A stretch of 6,584 nt of DNA. Source: Melioribacteraceae bacterium (GTDB taxonomy: Bacteria > Bacteroidota > Ignavibacteria > Ignavibacteriales > Melioribacteraceae). Made by a program: the position numbers and the translations under genes. The stretch lies in assembly GCA_015486905.1 (NCBI GenBank), contig WFQV01000214.1, positions 1-6,584 of the forward strand. The letters run 5' to 3'. This document shows positions 1 to 6,110 of the stretch, piece after piece (within the stretch, counting starts at the first letter, position 1; each line of letters opens with the position of its first letter). The notes under the pieces are model-generated. The model ran no database searches, was not told where the DNA came from, and saw only the letters and a program-made list of their open reading frames with translations.

Positions 1-356
1 AAATAGACGCACAACACAAGGAATTCTTGGAAATACTGAATAAACTTTACTCTTTGAGAAACTCCGAGAATACTGAGGCACAAAAAGAGACGATGCTTAA
101 ATTGGAAAAACATTTGAAAGAACATTTCAAAACGGAATTGGACTTAATGATTGAATACAAAGACCCCGGCTACTTCTCACACAAACTTGAACATGAAAGA
201 ATGGAAAACAAAGTTAGGCAGCAAGTTAAAAGTTTTTTAAAAAAACCGGGGGAAATTGATTCCGAATTTTTAGAGGATTTGAAAAGATGGTTTTTTAATC
301 ATTTGGATTTTAACGATAAGAAATTGGCAAAACATATTCTTTCCACAAGGATGTAG
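1..356 (+). CDS. Bacteriohemerythrin (hemerythrin-like O2-binding protein), 5' end outside window
   Basis: This is an oxygen-binding non-heme di-iron protein of the bacteriohemerythrin family, probably cytoplasmic and used in O2 storage, delivery or sensing. The open frame runs through the left edge, and its first visible residues are I-D-A-Q-H-K-E-F-L, the classic start of helix A. The gene is therefore cut by the window, and the TTG at 27 is an internal Leu rather than the start. All seven expected iron ligands are visible: His (codon 15-17), His and Glu in E-H-F-K-T-E, two His in S-H-K-L-E-H, and His and Asp in N-H-L-D-F-N-D. The ligand spacings of 36, 4, 15, 4, 36 and 5 residues match those I recall for the Methylococcus capsulatus protein. 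About 20 residues are probably missing at the N-terminus. Whether it is a stand-alone protein or the C-terminal domain of a larger sensor cannot be seen. No clear terminator follows. Confidence 0.93.
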   Translation, partial: IDAQHKEFLEILNKLYSLRNSENTEAQKETMLKLEKHLKEHFKTELDLMIEYKDPGYFSHKLEHERMENKVRQQVKSFLKKPGEIDSEFLEDLKRWFFNHLDFNDKKLAKHILSTRM

Positions 357-415
357 AACATGATTCAACAAGAGGGACTTATTAACACCCCCAAATTGCT
401 TCCTTGAATGTTGAA

Positions 416-455
416 GGGTTCAGAGTTGCATAGGTACAAAGGTTCAAAGGCACAA
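416..455. repeat. Degenerate 8-bp tandem repeat (AGGTnCAA units)
   Basis: Five consecutive octamers can be laid out: GGGTTCAG, AGTTGCAT, AGGTACAA, AGGTTCAA and AGGCACAA. The last three (432-455) differ from each other only at the fourth and fifth bases, and the first two are more decayed. The repeat lies in the intergenic stretch between the hemerythrin and comF genes, and no coding frame fits it. I have the impression that similar GGTTCAAAGG-type tracts occur between genes in Bacteroidota and Chlorobi genomes, but that is recall and not shown here. Confidence 0.55.
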
Positions 456-496
456 AAAAGAGAACAGATTATAGATTACAGCGAACAGAAAATTTT

Positions 497-521
497 GTCT
501 TGTCCTGAAATAGGTTGACAA
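497..521. other. Possible mobile-element end remnant or hairpin with TTGACA
   Basis: The segment TTGTC-CTGAAATAGGTT-GACAA (500-521) carries 5-bp inverted arms around a 12-base loop. It contains a perfect TTGACA hexamer (515-520). The core TGTCCTGAAATAGGTTGACA resembles terminal sequences of IS3-type elements that I associate with this phylum, but no transposase or matching second end is present. The TTGACA could instead be a -35 box for comF, though the best -10 (TAGTAT, 536-541) sits at a poor 15-base spacing. Both readings are weak. Confidence 0.25.
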
Positions 522-568
522 AAACAAGATTTAATTAGTATTACCGAAGAATTTTAACATCTTTAAAA

Positions 569-1273
569 ATGAGTTTTACTAATTTACAACTTAAAAATTG
601 GGGGACGAATTTATTAGATTTCCTTTTTCCGCGTGTTTGCGTTCACTGCGGCGCCGGTTTAACCGAAGACGAAAAATTCCTTTGTGCCGGCTGTGCTTCA
701 AAATTATCCGGAACAGACGAACAAATTTTACACTTTGAATTCGAGAAAAAATTTTCTTCTGACGGCTTTATTTCCGACTTTTACGCTCCTCTCTTTTTTA
801 TTAAGGACACACCTATTCAATCCCTCATTCACGAATTAAAATACAAGAACAAATTCGGCGTTGGAAAATTTTTAGGAGAATTGATTGTACGCTTCGGCAA
901 GGAAAAACTGCAAAGCTGGCCTGCTGATTTCATCGTTCCTATTCCCTTGCACAACGTTAAAAAAGCAATGCGTGGTTATAATCAAAGTTACTATCTGGCA
1001 AAAGGTGTCGCAGAAAATTCAAATCTGCAATTAAAGCGGTTACTAAAGCGTAAAAAATTCACTACTTCACAAACCACACTGACAAAAGTAGAAAGGAAAC
1101 ACAACGTTTACGGCGCTTTTACCATTAAACGTTTCATAGAATTCGAGGGTAAGAAAATAATCCTAATTGATGACGTAATAACCACCGGCAGTACAATTGC
1201 CGAAGCGGCAAGAATGTTGAAAGAAAACGGCGCTGCAGAAATTTACGCATTATCTGCATGCCTGGCACAGTGA
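569..1273 (+). CDS. comF: ComF family protein (zinc-finger plus phosphoribosyltransferase domain)
   Basis: This is a ComF/GntX-family protein, cytoplasmic, with an N-terminal zinc knuckle and a type I phosphoribosyltransferase fold. Characterised relatives act in DNA uptake during natural transformation, but many family members occur in bacteria of unknown competence and the substrate is not known. The zinc site is C24-x2-C27 and C39-x2-C42. The family signature V-P-I-P-L-H with R-G-Y-N-Q-S lies at about residues 123-140. The PRPP-binding loop L-I-D-D-V-I-T-T-G-S-T is at 199-209. The length of 234 residues is normal for the family. The ATG at 569 is used because it gives the usual spacing before the first Cys pair (L-F-P-R-V-C). 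No good SD precedes it; the upstream bases are A/T-rich, as is common in Bacteroidota. It converges on argS with a 21-base gap. Confidence 0.92.
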   Translation: MSFTNLQLKNWGTNLLDFLFPRVCVHCGAGLTEDEKFLCAGCASKLSGTDEQILHFEFEKKFSSDGFISDFYAPLFFIKDTPIQSLIHELKYKNKFGVGKFLGELIVRFGKEKLQSWPADFIVPIPLHNVKKAMRGYNQSYYLAKGVAENSNLQLKRLLKRKKFTTSQTTLTKVERKHNVYGAFTIKRFIEFEGKKIILIDDVITTGSTIAEAARMLKENGAAEIYALSACLAQ

Positions 1274-1275
1274 AA

Positions 1276-1291
1276 AAAAGTTTAAACTTTT
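1276..1291. other. 16-bp perfect palindrome between convergent stops (possible weak bidirectional terminator)
   Basis: AAAAGTTTAAACTTTT is perfectly self-complementary and fills most of the 21 bases between the comF stop (TGA, 1271-1273) and the argS stop (TAA on the - strand, 1295-1297). Because of its symmetry it offers an A-run followed by a T-run in both directions. Its GC content is very low and it has no natural loop, so it would be a weak intrinsic terminator at best. It is the only candidate transcription end for either operon. Confidence 0.3.
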
Positions 1292-1294
1292 AGT

Positions 1295-2923
1295 TTACAT
1301 CTTTTCCGGTGCGTTCACTCCTAACAAACCCAATCCTGTTTTAATAGCATACTTGGTAGCTACAGCCAAAGCCATCCGAGCTTCGGCAAGTTCTTTCGGC
1401 GAACCTATTATCCGGCAATCGGTGTAAAATTTGTGAAACGCTGCTGCGAGTCCTTCCAAATAAACCGCAACTTTGTGCGGTTCGAAGTTTAACGCTGCAT
1501 TAAAAATTTCATCCTTAAACTGCCACAATTTTTTCAATAAATTTTGTTCCGCCTCTGTCTCTAGAAGACCAATATTCTCGGTACTCTCCTCAATCCCCTC
1601 GCCTTGAACCATGCGTAAAATAGAGCTTATCCGTGCATGGGCATATTGCAAATAGAAAACGGGGTTCTCCTCCGATTGTTTCTTTGCCAACTCAATGTCG
1701 AAATTCAAATGGCTTGTCATGCTTCGCATAATAAAGAAATAACGTACAACATCAGCGCCTACTTCGTCGATTAAATAATCCAGCGTAATGTAATTTGCTT
1801 TCCGCGTTGACATTTTCACAACTTCCTTACCCTGCACAATCGTAACGAATTGGTGAATCAAGACCTTTACTTTGGAGATGTCGTTACCCAATGCTTTTAC
1901 CGCCGCAAGCACATCGGGGTAAGTTGCCGCATGGTCGGAGCCGAAGAGGTCAACTATTAAATCGTACCCGCGTTCAAATTTTGTAATGTGGTAAGCAATA
2001 TCCGGCAGGCGATAAGTGGGCTCCGCGGTGGATTTAACAATCACTTTGTCCGCTTCGTTGCCCAGTTCCGTAAGTTTAAGCCAGAGTGCGTCATCTTTTT
2101 CGTAAGTTAAATTTTTCTTTCGGAATTCTTCAACAATTGCGTCAATTTTGCCCGACTCATAAAGCGAATGCTCATTAAAAAAATTATCGAACTTAATCCC
2201 AATGCGGGAAAGAGTTTTCTTAATATCTTCAAATATTTTATCTTCGGCAATCTGTTTGAAAATTCCTTCCGCCGGTTCGTCTTTTAATTTATCACCATAC
2301 TTCTCAACTATTTTCTTTGCAAAGTCGGAAATGTAACCGCCTTGGTAATATTCTTCGGGGAAGTCAATTTCTTCGCCCAACTCTTGCAGGTAACGAACCC
2401 TCAATGAATCTCCCAAAACGCGCATTTGTCTGCCGGCGTTGTTAAAATAATATTCGCGCGTAACGTCGTAGCCAATCCATTCGAGCAAGCGTGCAACGGT
2501 ATCGCCGATCACAGCATTCCGCCCATGTCCCACGGTTAAAGGTCCCGTAGGATTTGCAGAGACAAATTCCACTATTGCCTTTTTGCCTTTGAATGCATTA
2601 CTCCTTCCGAAAAATTCTTTCTCCGCCAATATTTTCGGTACAATGCCGGCAATGTAGGAAGGTGAAAAGAAAAAATTAATAAAGCCGGGTCCGGCTATTT
2701 CGGTTTTTTTAATTATCGATTTATCCGAAGGAAGATTGTCGATTATTTCTTGAGCTATTTCCCTCGGATTTCTTTTTAACTTTTTACTCAGCATTAATGC
2801 GGCGTTAGTGGAAAAATCACCAAATCCCTTTTGCTGTGGAACAGAAAATTGTAAATTTATTTCATTCAAATACTCTAACTTTTCAGCGGCATTATTAAAA
2901 ATATTTTCCAAATAATCTTTCAC
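1295..2923 (-). CDS. argS: Arginyl-tRNA synthetase
   Basis: This class I aminoacyl-tRNA synthetase charges tRNA-Arg with arginine in the cytoplasm. Domains in order are the N-terminal additional domain (about 1-90, with G-D-F-S-T-N-A-A-L), the Rossmann catalytic core (about 115-400) and the alpha-helical DALR anticodon-binding domain (about 425-542). The last ends in L-G-V-N-A-P-E-K-M, matching the usual C-terminal ending. The HIGH signature is in S-A-N-P-T-G-P-L-T-V-G-H-G-R-N (122-136), with Thr130 where many homologues have the first His. The KMSK-equivalent loop is K-M-S-T-R (370-374), a variant usual for ArgRS. The length of 542 residues is normal. It starts with GTG at 2923, six bases after a GGAG SD. 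An ATG two bases upstream is out of frame and hits TGA at once. It is the last gene of the LytR_C-rsfS-argS operon, 12 bases after rsfS. Confidence 0.97.
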   Translation of the reverse strand: MKDYLENIFNNAAEKLEYLNEINLQFSVPQQKGFGDFSTNAALMLSKKLKRNPREIAQEIIDNLPSDKSIIKKTEIAGPGFINFFFSPSYIAGIVPKILAEKEFFGRSNAFKGKKAIVEFVSANPTGPLTVGHGRNAVIGDTVARLLEWIGYDVTREYYFNNAGRQMRVLGDSLRVRYLQELGEEIDFPEEYYQGGYISDFAKKIVEKYGDKLKDEPAEGIFKQIAEDKIFEDIKKTLSRIGIKFDNFFNEHSLYESGKIDAIVEEFRKKNLTYEKDDALWLKLTELGNEADKVIVKSTAEPTYRLPDIAYHITKFERGYDLIVDLFGSDHAATYPDVLAAVKALGNDISKVKVLIHQFVTIVQGKEVVKMSTRKANYITLDYLIDEVGADVVRYFFIMRSMTSHLNFDIELAKKQSEENPVFYLQYAHARISSILRMVQGEGIEESTENIGLLETEAEQNLLKKLWQFKDEIFNAALNFEPHKVAVYLEGLAAAFHKFYTDCRIIGSPKELAEARMALAVATKYAIKTGLGLLGVNAPEKM

Positions 2924-2929
2924 ATTCTT

Positions 2930-2933
2930 CTCC
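2930..2933 (-). promoter_or_regulatory. Shine-Dalgarno site fixing the GTG start of argS
   Basis: On the - strand, GGAG lies six bases before GTG (2923-2921), directly after the rsfS stop codon (2938-2936). It favours the GTG over the overlapping ATG (2925-2923), whose frame stops at the next codon. Confidence 0.7.
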
Positions 2934-2935
2934 GG

Positions 2936-3304
2936 TTAATTCTCATTCTTACTTTCCGTTTCATCTTTAATTTCAAACGCAGGAGCGTCACCCCAAAGTT
3001 TTTCAAGGTTGTAATATTCCCTTACCTCCGTTTTAAAGATATGAACTACCACATCGAAATAATCAAGTAGGACCCAGTTAAGGGCAATCTCCCCTTCTCT
3101 GTTATAACATTTGATTCCACGCTTGCTTAATATTTTGTCAATCTCATCTGCTATTGCACGTACTTGCACATCGGAATCGGCCGAGCAAATAACAAAATAA
3201 TCCGCTATGCTTGTTAATTTTTTCAGCTCCAAAATTTTTACGTTGTAACCTTTTTTGGAAAGAATAATTTGTCCTATTTCCTTAGCAAAATTTAGTGTTT
3301 CCAT
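2936..3304 (-). CDS. rsfS: Ribosome silencing factor RsfS (DUF143 / Iojap family)
   Basis: RsfS binds ribosomal protein L14 (uL14) on the free 50S subunit and blocks joining with 30S, slowing translation in stationary phase or starvation. The family hallmarks are clear: the D-Y-F-V-I-C-S segment (35-41), Q-V-R-A-I-A-D-E-I (47-55), W-V-L-L-D-Y-F-D-V-V-V-H-I-F (77-90) and R-E-Y-Y-N-L-E-K-L-W-G-D-A-P (95-108). At 122 residues it is slightly longer than the E. coli protein, because of a charged C-terminal tail rich in Glu, Lys and Asn (about 112-122). The ATG has a GAGG SD (3312-3309) four bases upstream that overlaps the stop codon of the preceding gene, which suggests coupled translation. It is the middle gene of the operon with LytR_C upstream and argS downstream. 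Confidence 0.95.
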   Translation of the reverse strand: METLNFAKEIGQIILSKKGYNVKILELKKLTSIADYFVICSADSDVQVRAIADEIDKILSKRGIKCYNREGEIALNWVLLDYFDVVVHIFKTEVREYYNLEKLWGDAPAFEIKDETESKNEN

Positions 3305-3310
3305 TTAACC

Positions 3311-3793
3311 TCATTTGATCGGTTTTAATTTAAAATAATCACGTCCGATAATCACCGAAACGTCGAGCAAAAGATTTTTGTCTATTTGCTGCAAAACGTT
3401 CTTCCTTTTCACACCAAGTATTTCGGCAATTTTTTTTGCATTTGCAATATTCCCGCTGCGGTCTATTACTATTGTTTCGGGCACATCAAAAGAATTAAAA
3501 TCGCCCATATTCACAACGTCCACTTTGTTATTCCGCAAGTAATCCGTAAAGCGTTCGGCCAGCCCGGCAATGCCACAACCATTCAAAACTTCAGCTTGGA
3601 TAATATCAGCGGGGACTTCTTTTTGAGTCTCTACCGGTAATACTTGAGGCTTCGAGTTAAACTTTAGAAAAAGAGAATAACCCATATAAATTACTAAAAT
3701 CACCAGCACAAAAATCAACGCATCCAAGAAAAGATTGCCGAAAGAAGAAATTTCCTTAGTTGAATTGTTTTTTGCCTTTTTACTTTGTGCCAA
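3311..3793 (-). CDS. Membrane-anchored LytR C-terminal-domain (LytR_C) protein
   Basis: This small protein has a short Lys-rich cytoplasmic N-terminus (1-13), one strongly hydrophobic helix (about 20-44), a linker (45-65) and a single LytR_C-like domain (about 66-152). That domain is recognised by A-E-V-L-N-G-C-G-I-A-G-L-A (67-79), V-P-E-T-I-V-I-D-R-S-G (104-114) and the closing V-S-V-I-I-G-R-D-Y (145-153). The predicted topology places the domain outside the cytoplasmic membrane. It lacks the catalytic LytR-CpsA-Psr part that attaches polymers to peptidoglycan, so its role is unknown; a cell-envelope function is inferred. The start is TTG at 3793. An in-frame TAA only two codons further upstream forces this start (ATT being the sole alternative), and the next Met is inside the membrane helix. 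No SD is visible. It is the first gene of the operon, six bases before rsfS. Confidence 0.85.
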   Translation of the reverse strand: MAQSKKAKNNSTKEISSFGNLFLDALIFVLVILVIYMGYSLFLKFNSKPQVLPVETQKEVPADIIQAEVLNGCGIAGLAERFTDYLRNNKVDVVNMGDFNSFDVPETIVIDRSGNIANAKKIAEILGVKRKNVLQQIDKNLLLDVSVIIGRDYFKLKPIK

Positions 3794-3856
3794 AATAAAT
3801 TACCGAGATAATTGAGAGAATACTCTAAATATTTTTTTAGGAATTTTCAAATCCGC

Positions 3857-3882
3857 TAAAAAAATAACCGGACGAATCCGGT
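3857..3882 (-). terminator. Rho-independent terminator after the exported-protein gene
   Basis: On the - strand the transcript would read ACCGGA-UUCG-UCCGGU (3882-3867), a perfect 6-bp stem with a UUCG tetraloop. Two bases (U, A) and then a run of seven U (3864-3858) follow. It lies 26 bases past the stop codon of the gene at 3908-4414. It separates that gene from the LytR_C-rsfS-argS operon, which must therefore have its own promoter in 3794-3857. I found no convincing consensus there. Confidence 0.85.
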
Positions 3883-3907
3883 AATGAAAATTACAAAATT
3901 TTAAAAA

Positions 3908-4414
3908 CTATTTTTTGGGCGAATTAAAGTCTTCGTTAAAATCACCGAAGAAAGGATTGTAATACCCACCGTAAAATCCGGGGCTTACGTAACGAGTCGG
4001 ATCATTACTAAACTGAATTGAGATGAATGTTTTGTCCGTCGGTCTGTAATTCAACTGTGCCCTTCGTATGTAAATTCCGTTCAGGTTCTTTGAAAATCTC
4101 GAACTGAAACTTGAATAAGGGGAATTTACAATGCTCGTTTGTAGAATGAAGTTCAACTTATTATTAAACTTGTAAGAAAGTGTGTTCGTAAAAACTCCAA
4201 GCGCCAATCCTTGTCCACCGAAAGACGAATATGACATACTAAATGAATTGTTCATCTGCAAATTTTTCATATTTAAGAATCCGAGCAAAAAGCTCGAATT
4301 GTAATTTGTAACCATTTTGCTTCTTAAATCGGGGAGTTCGTTACTTTCACCCTTGAACTGTGCAAACATTACACCGCTTGTTAAAAATAAAGCAAGAATA
4401 ATTATCTTTTTCAT
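3908..4414 (-). CDS. Exported protein of unknown function
   Basis: I do not recognise a named family. Residues 1-19 form a Sec signal peptide: M-K-K, then a hydrophobic core I-I-I-L-A-L-F-L, then G-V-M-F-A before Q19, where signal peptidase I would probably cut. The mature part of about 150 residues has no long hydrophobic helix. It is rich in Asn, Ser, Phe and Tyr, with alternating polar/apolar stretches (about 58-95 and 113-137) that look like beta-hairpins of an outer-membrane or surface protein. The C-terminus is Gly/Tyr/Phe/Asn-rich (145-166) and ends in P-K-K rather than the aromatic residue typical of a complete outer-membrane barrel. The gene stands alone, divergent from the NifX-like operon, and has its own terminator. 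The ATG is preceded by AGG seven bases upstream. It could be a short barrel-like protein or a fragment of a larger porin-like ancestor. Confidence 0.75.
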   Translation of the reverse strand: MKKIIILALFLTSGVMFAQFKGESNELPDLRSKMVTNYNSSFLLGFLNMKNLQMNNSFSMSYSSFGGQGLALGVFTNTLSYKFNNKLNFILQTSIVNSPYSSFSSRFSKNLNGIYIRRAQLNYRPTDKTFISIQFSNDPTRYVSPGFYGGYYNPFFGDFNEDFNSPKK

Positions 4415-4513
4415 TTGTGCACCTAAAATTTTCTAACCTTTAACAATCCGTAATTAAATATGTTTCTTTGAGCGTTGAATTCAATTTTATTTAAACTTAA
4501 CTTTCTATTTCAG

Positions 4514-4521
4514 TAACTTTG
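4514..4521 (+). promoter_or_regulatory. Candidate -7 box (TAACTTTG) for the 4561-6299 operon
   Basis: TAACTTTG fits the Bacteroidetes -7 consensus TAnnTTTG. It lies 39 bases before the TTG start of the NifX-like gene, giving a short leader. The expected TTTG at -33 is not present at the ideal spacing; only TTTA (4490-4493, spacer 20) is near. The match is therefore partial. Confidence 0.5.
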
Positions 4522-4546
4522 CAATTCAAATAAATAAAATTACTAA

Positions 4547-4554
4547 AAAAGGAG
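4547..4554 (+). promoter_or_regulatory. Strong Shine-Dalgarno site fixing a TTG start
   Basis: AAAAGGAG lies six bases before the TTG at 4561, which is ideal placement. The protein translated from this TTG begins M-K-I-A-V-A-V-N, the normal first beta-strand of the NifX/NifB family, which confirms the start. Confidence 0.8.
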
Positions 4555-4560
4555 CTAAAA

Positions 4561-4884
4561 TTGAAAATAGCAGTGGCGGTAAATGGGAAGGGAAAAATCT
4601 TCGGAGGACATTTCGGTTCCGCACCAAAGTATTTGATTTTTAACAACTCCGGGAAATTCTTAAACGAGATTGAAAATTCTCACGACCCGAAGAAAACGAA
4701 AGTCCACCACGATAATCCGAAATTAATTAAAGAACTTCTCAACGACATAAGCGTCTTTATTGGAAAACATTTTGGAGAAAAGAGCAAAGAAAAATTGATT
4801 AACAAATTAAGAATAACTCCTTTTGACACAAAGTTTACCGAACCGGAAAAAGCAATTGAAGAATATTTAAACGGCAATGGATAG
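4561..4884 (+). CDS. NifX/NifB-type FeMo-cofactor-binding domain protein
   Basis: This is a small cytoplasmic protein of the dinitrogenase iron-molybdenum cofactor biosynthesis domain family (Nitro_FeMo-Co). Family members such as NifX, NafY and the NifB C-terminus bind metal-sulfur clusters or cofactor precursors. Many single-domain members occur in non-diazotrophs with unknown roles in metal or cluster handling. Visible marks are the N-terminal strand M-K-I-A-V-A-V-N (1-8), G-G-H-F-G-S-A-P-K-Y (15-24), a His-containing loop with H41 and H49-H50, I-G-K-H-F-G-E-K (67-74, where relatives have G-x-F-G-P-x-A) and the C-terminal A-I-E-E-Y-L (98-103). At 107 residues it is a typical stand-alone domain. 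It starts at TTG behind a strong SD. Its last 8 bases overlap the MFS gene, so the two are probably translationally coupled. No nif structural genes are in the window, so a nitrogenase role is not supported. Confidence 0.85.
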   Translation: MKIAVAVNGKGKIFGGHFGSAPKYLIFNNSGKFLNEIENSHDPKKTKVHHDNPKLIKELLNDISVFIGKHFGEKSKEKLINKLRITPFDTKFTEPEKAIEEYLNGNG

Positions 4885-6106
4885 AACGGTCAGAAATAAT
4901 TTTTATTCTTTCCTTTGGCACGCCAGTTGGCTTGCTTTGGCAAAAGCCTTTGCCGAGGTAAACACCATAATGCCAGCTCTCATTTTGAATTTGGGTGGTA
5001 CGGATTTGCAAGTAGGCATTTTAACTTCCATTATGGTTGGAATACCTTTAATTTCACAAGTACTTTTTGCCGGTTACATGAATTCCAAACCCCACAAAAA
5101 ACATTATTTGCTAATTGGTATTTACCTTAGAGTGATGTCCTTAACCGGAATGGCATTGACGGTTTATTTCATTACAAACATCAATAATTCTTTTGTTATT
5201 ATTTTAATTTTCTTCTGGATAACGATCTTTGCCGTAAGCGCGGCATTTGCAGGAATTCCTTACACAGACATTTTGGGAAAAAGCATCGAAGGGAATCTAA
5301 GAAAGAAATTTTTCGTCTCTCGCCAATTTTTGAGCAGCACGGGCATTTTTATCTCGGCTTTTCTGGCAAGGCATTTTTTGAAGGAATTTAATTATCCGAA
5401 AAATTATTTTCTAATGTTCATGACGGCAAGTCTCTTTTTATTTATTGCATCGCTGGGATTTTTAAAAATCAAAGAACGAGCCACCAAAATTTCCGACAAC
5501 GTTGAGTCCTTCTTTTCTCTCTTAAAAAAAGTGCCTTCGTTTTTAGTAAAAGATAATAATTTACGAAATCTAAGCATAGTCTCCAATCTTATCAGTTTTA
5601 GTATGCTAATAGTGCCATTTTTTATTGTAATGATTAAAAACCGTTACGGCATCGACAAAAGCGTTGTGGGGGGATTGCTCCTTTCACAAATAATCGGAAT
5701 GATTTTGTCAAATTACCTCTGGGCAAAGATTGTAAAAAGATTTGAATTCAAAGGTGTTTTTAAATCGGTGATTGTTATTTACTCAATCACTAATATCTTT
5801 GTTTTATTTTCACTTCACTATTTGCCTCTCGAGGTATTTTACTTAATCTTTTTCATTAATGGCGTTGCAATGAGCGGCTACAGAATTGCCAACGGCGGAC
5901 TGCTCTTAGAAATAACCAACGAAGCTAACCGTGCACTCTACTCCGGAATTTACGGTACTGCCAATATTTCAATTTCGATTTTGCCTTTAATATACGGATT
6001 AATAATAAATTTATTAGGTTTGGATTTAATTTTAATTTTAGTTTCCGTCTTTACGGTAGCGGCTTATTATTTTGTAAATAACTTGGAACTAAGTAAACAG
6101 GAGTAA
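4877..6106 (+). CDS. Major facilitator superfamily (MFS) transporter
   Basis: This is a polytopic inner-membrane transporter of 409 residues. I count about 12 hydrophobic segments near residues 12-38, 44-66, 77-100, 106-128, 149-167, 176-196, 232-254, 264-284, 295-314, 319-337, 354-378 and 382-400. A polar loop at about 197-231 splits the two six-helix halves, the standard MFS layout. The loop between helices 2 and 3 reads A-G-Y-M-N-S-K-P-H-K-K-H (65-76), a much-altered form of the usual G-x-L-A-D-R-x-G-R-R motif A. It keeps the Gly and the basic residues but lacks the Asp. The substrate cannot be deduced from sequence. The ATG overlaps the end of the NifX-like gene by 8 bases and has no SD of its own, which suggests coupling. 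The zinc-ribbon gene starts 4 bases after its stop. Confidence 0.88.
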   Translation: MDRTVRNNFYSFLWHASWLALAKAFAEVNTIMPALILNLGGTDLQVGILTSIMVGIPLISQVLFAGYMNSKPHKKHYLLIGIYLRVMSLTGMALTVYFITNINNSFVIILIFFWITIFAVSAAFAGIPYTDILGKSIEGNLRKKFFVSRQFLSSTGIFISAFLARHFLKEFNYPKNYFLMFMTASLFLFIASLGFLKIKERATKISDNVESFFSLLKKVPSFLVKDNNLRNLSIVSNLISFSMLIVPFFIVMIKNRYGIDKSVVGGLLLSQIIGMILSNYLWAKIVKRFEFKGVFKSVIVIYSITNIFVLFSLHYLPLEVFYLIFFINGVAMSGYRIANGGLLLEITNEANRALYSGIYGTANISISILPLIYGLIINLLGLDLILILVSVFTVAAYYFVNNLELSKQE

Positions 6107-6110
6107 TAAA

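Noticed and set aside
27..356. Hemerythrin read as a complete gene starting at TTG 27
   Set aside because: The frame stays open to the left edge and encodes the conserved helix A with its iron-binding His, so the true start lies outside the window.
360..407. 15-codon frame (M-I-Q-Q-E-G-L) after the hemerythrin stop, with AAGG 9 bases upstream
   Set aside because: It is too short, has no recognisable sequence, and such frames are expected by chance.
3386..3640. 84-residue open frame opposite the LytR_C gene
   Set aside because: It is a shadow of the - strand gene, with no domain and no ribosome site.
4680..4877. 65-residue frame on the - strand opposite the NifX-like gene
   Set aside because: It is antisense to a well-supported gene and its composition reflects the complement of Lys-rich coding sequence.
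4561..4884. Evidence for nitrogen fixation
   Set aside because: The NifX-type domain alone is widespread in non-fixers, and no nifHDK, nifEN or nifB is present in the window.
4915..5586. Frames at 4915-5130 (+) and 5404-5586 (-) inside the MFS gene
   Set aside because: Both are alternative-frame shadows of the transporter with no family resemblance.
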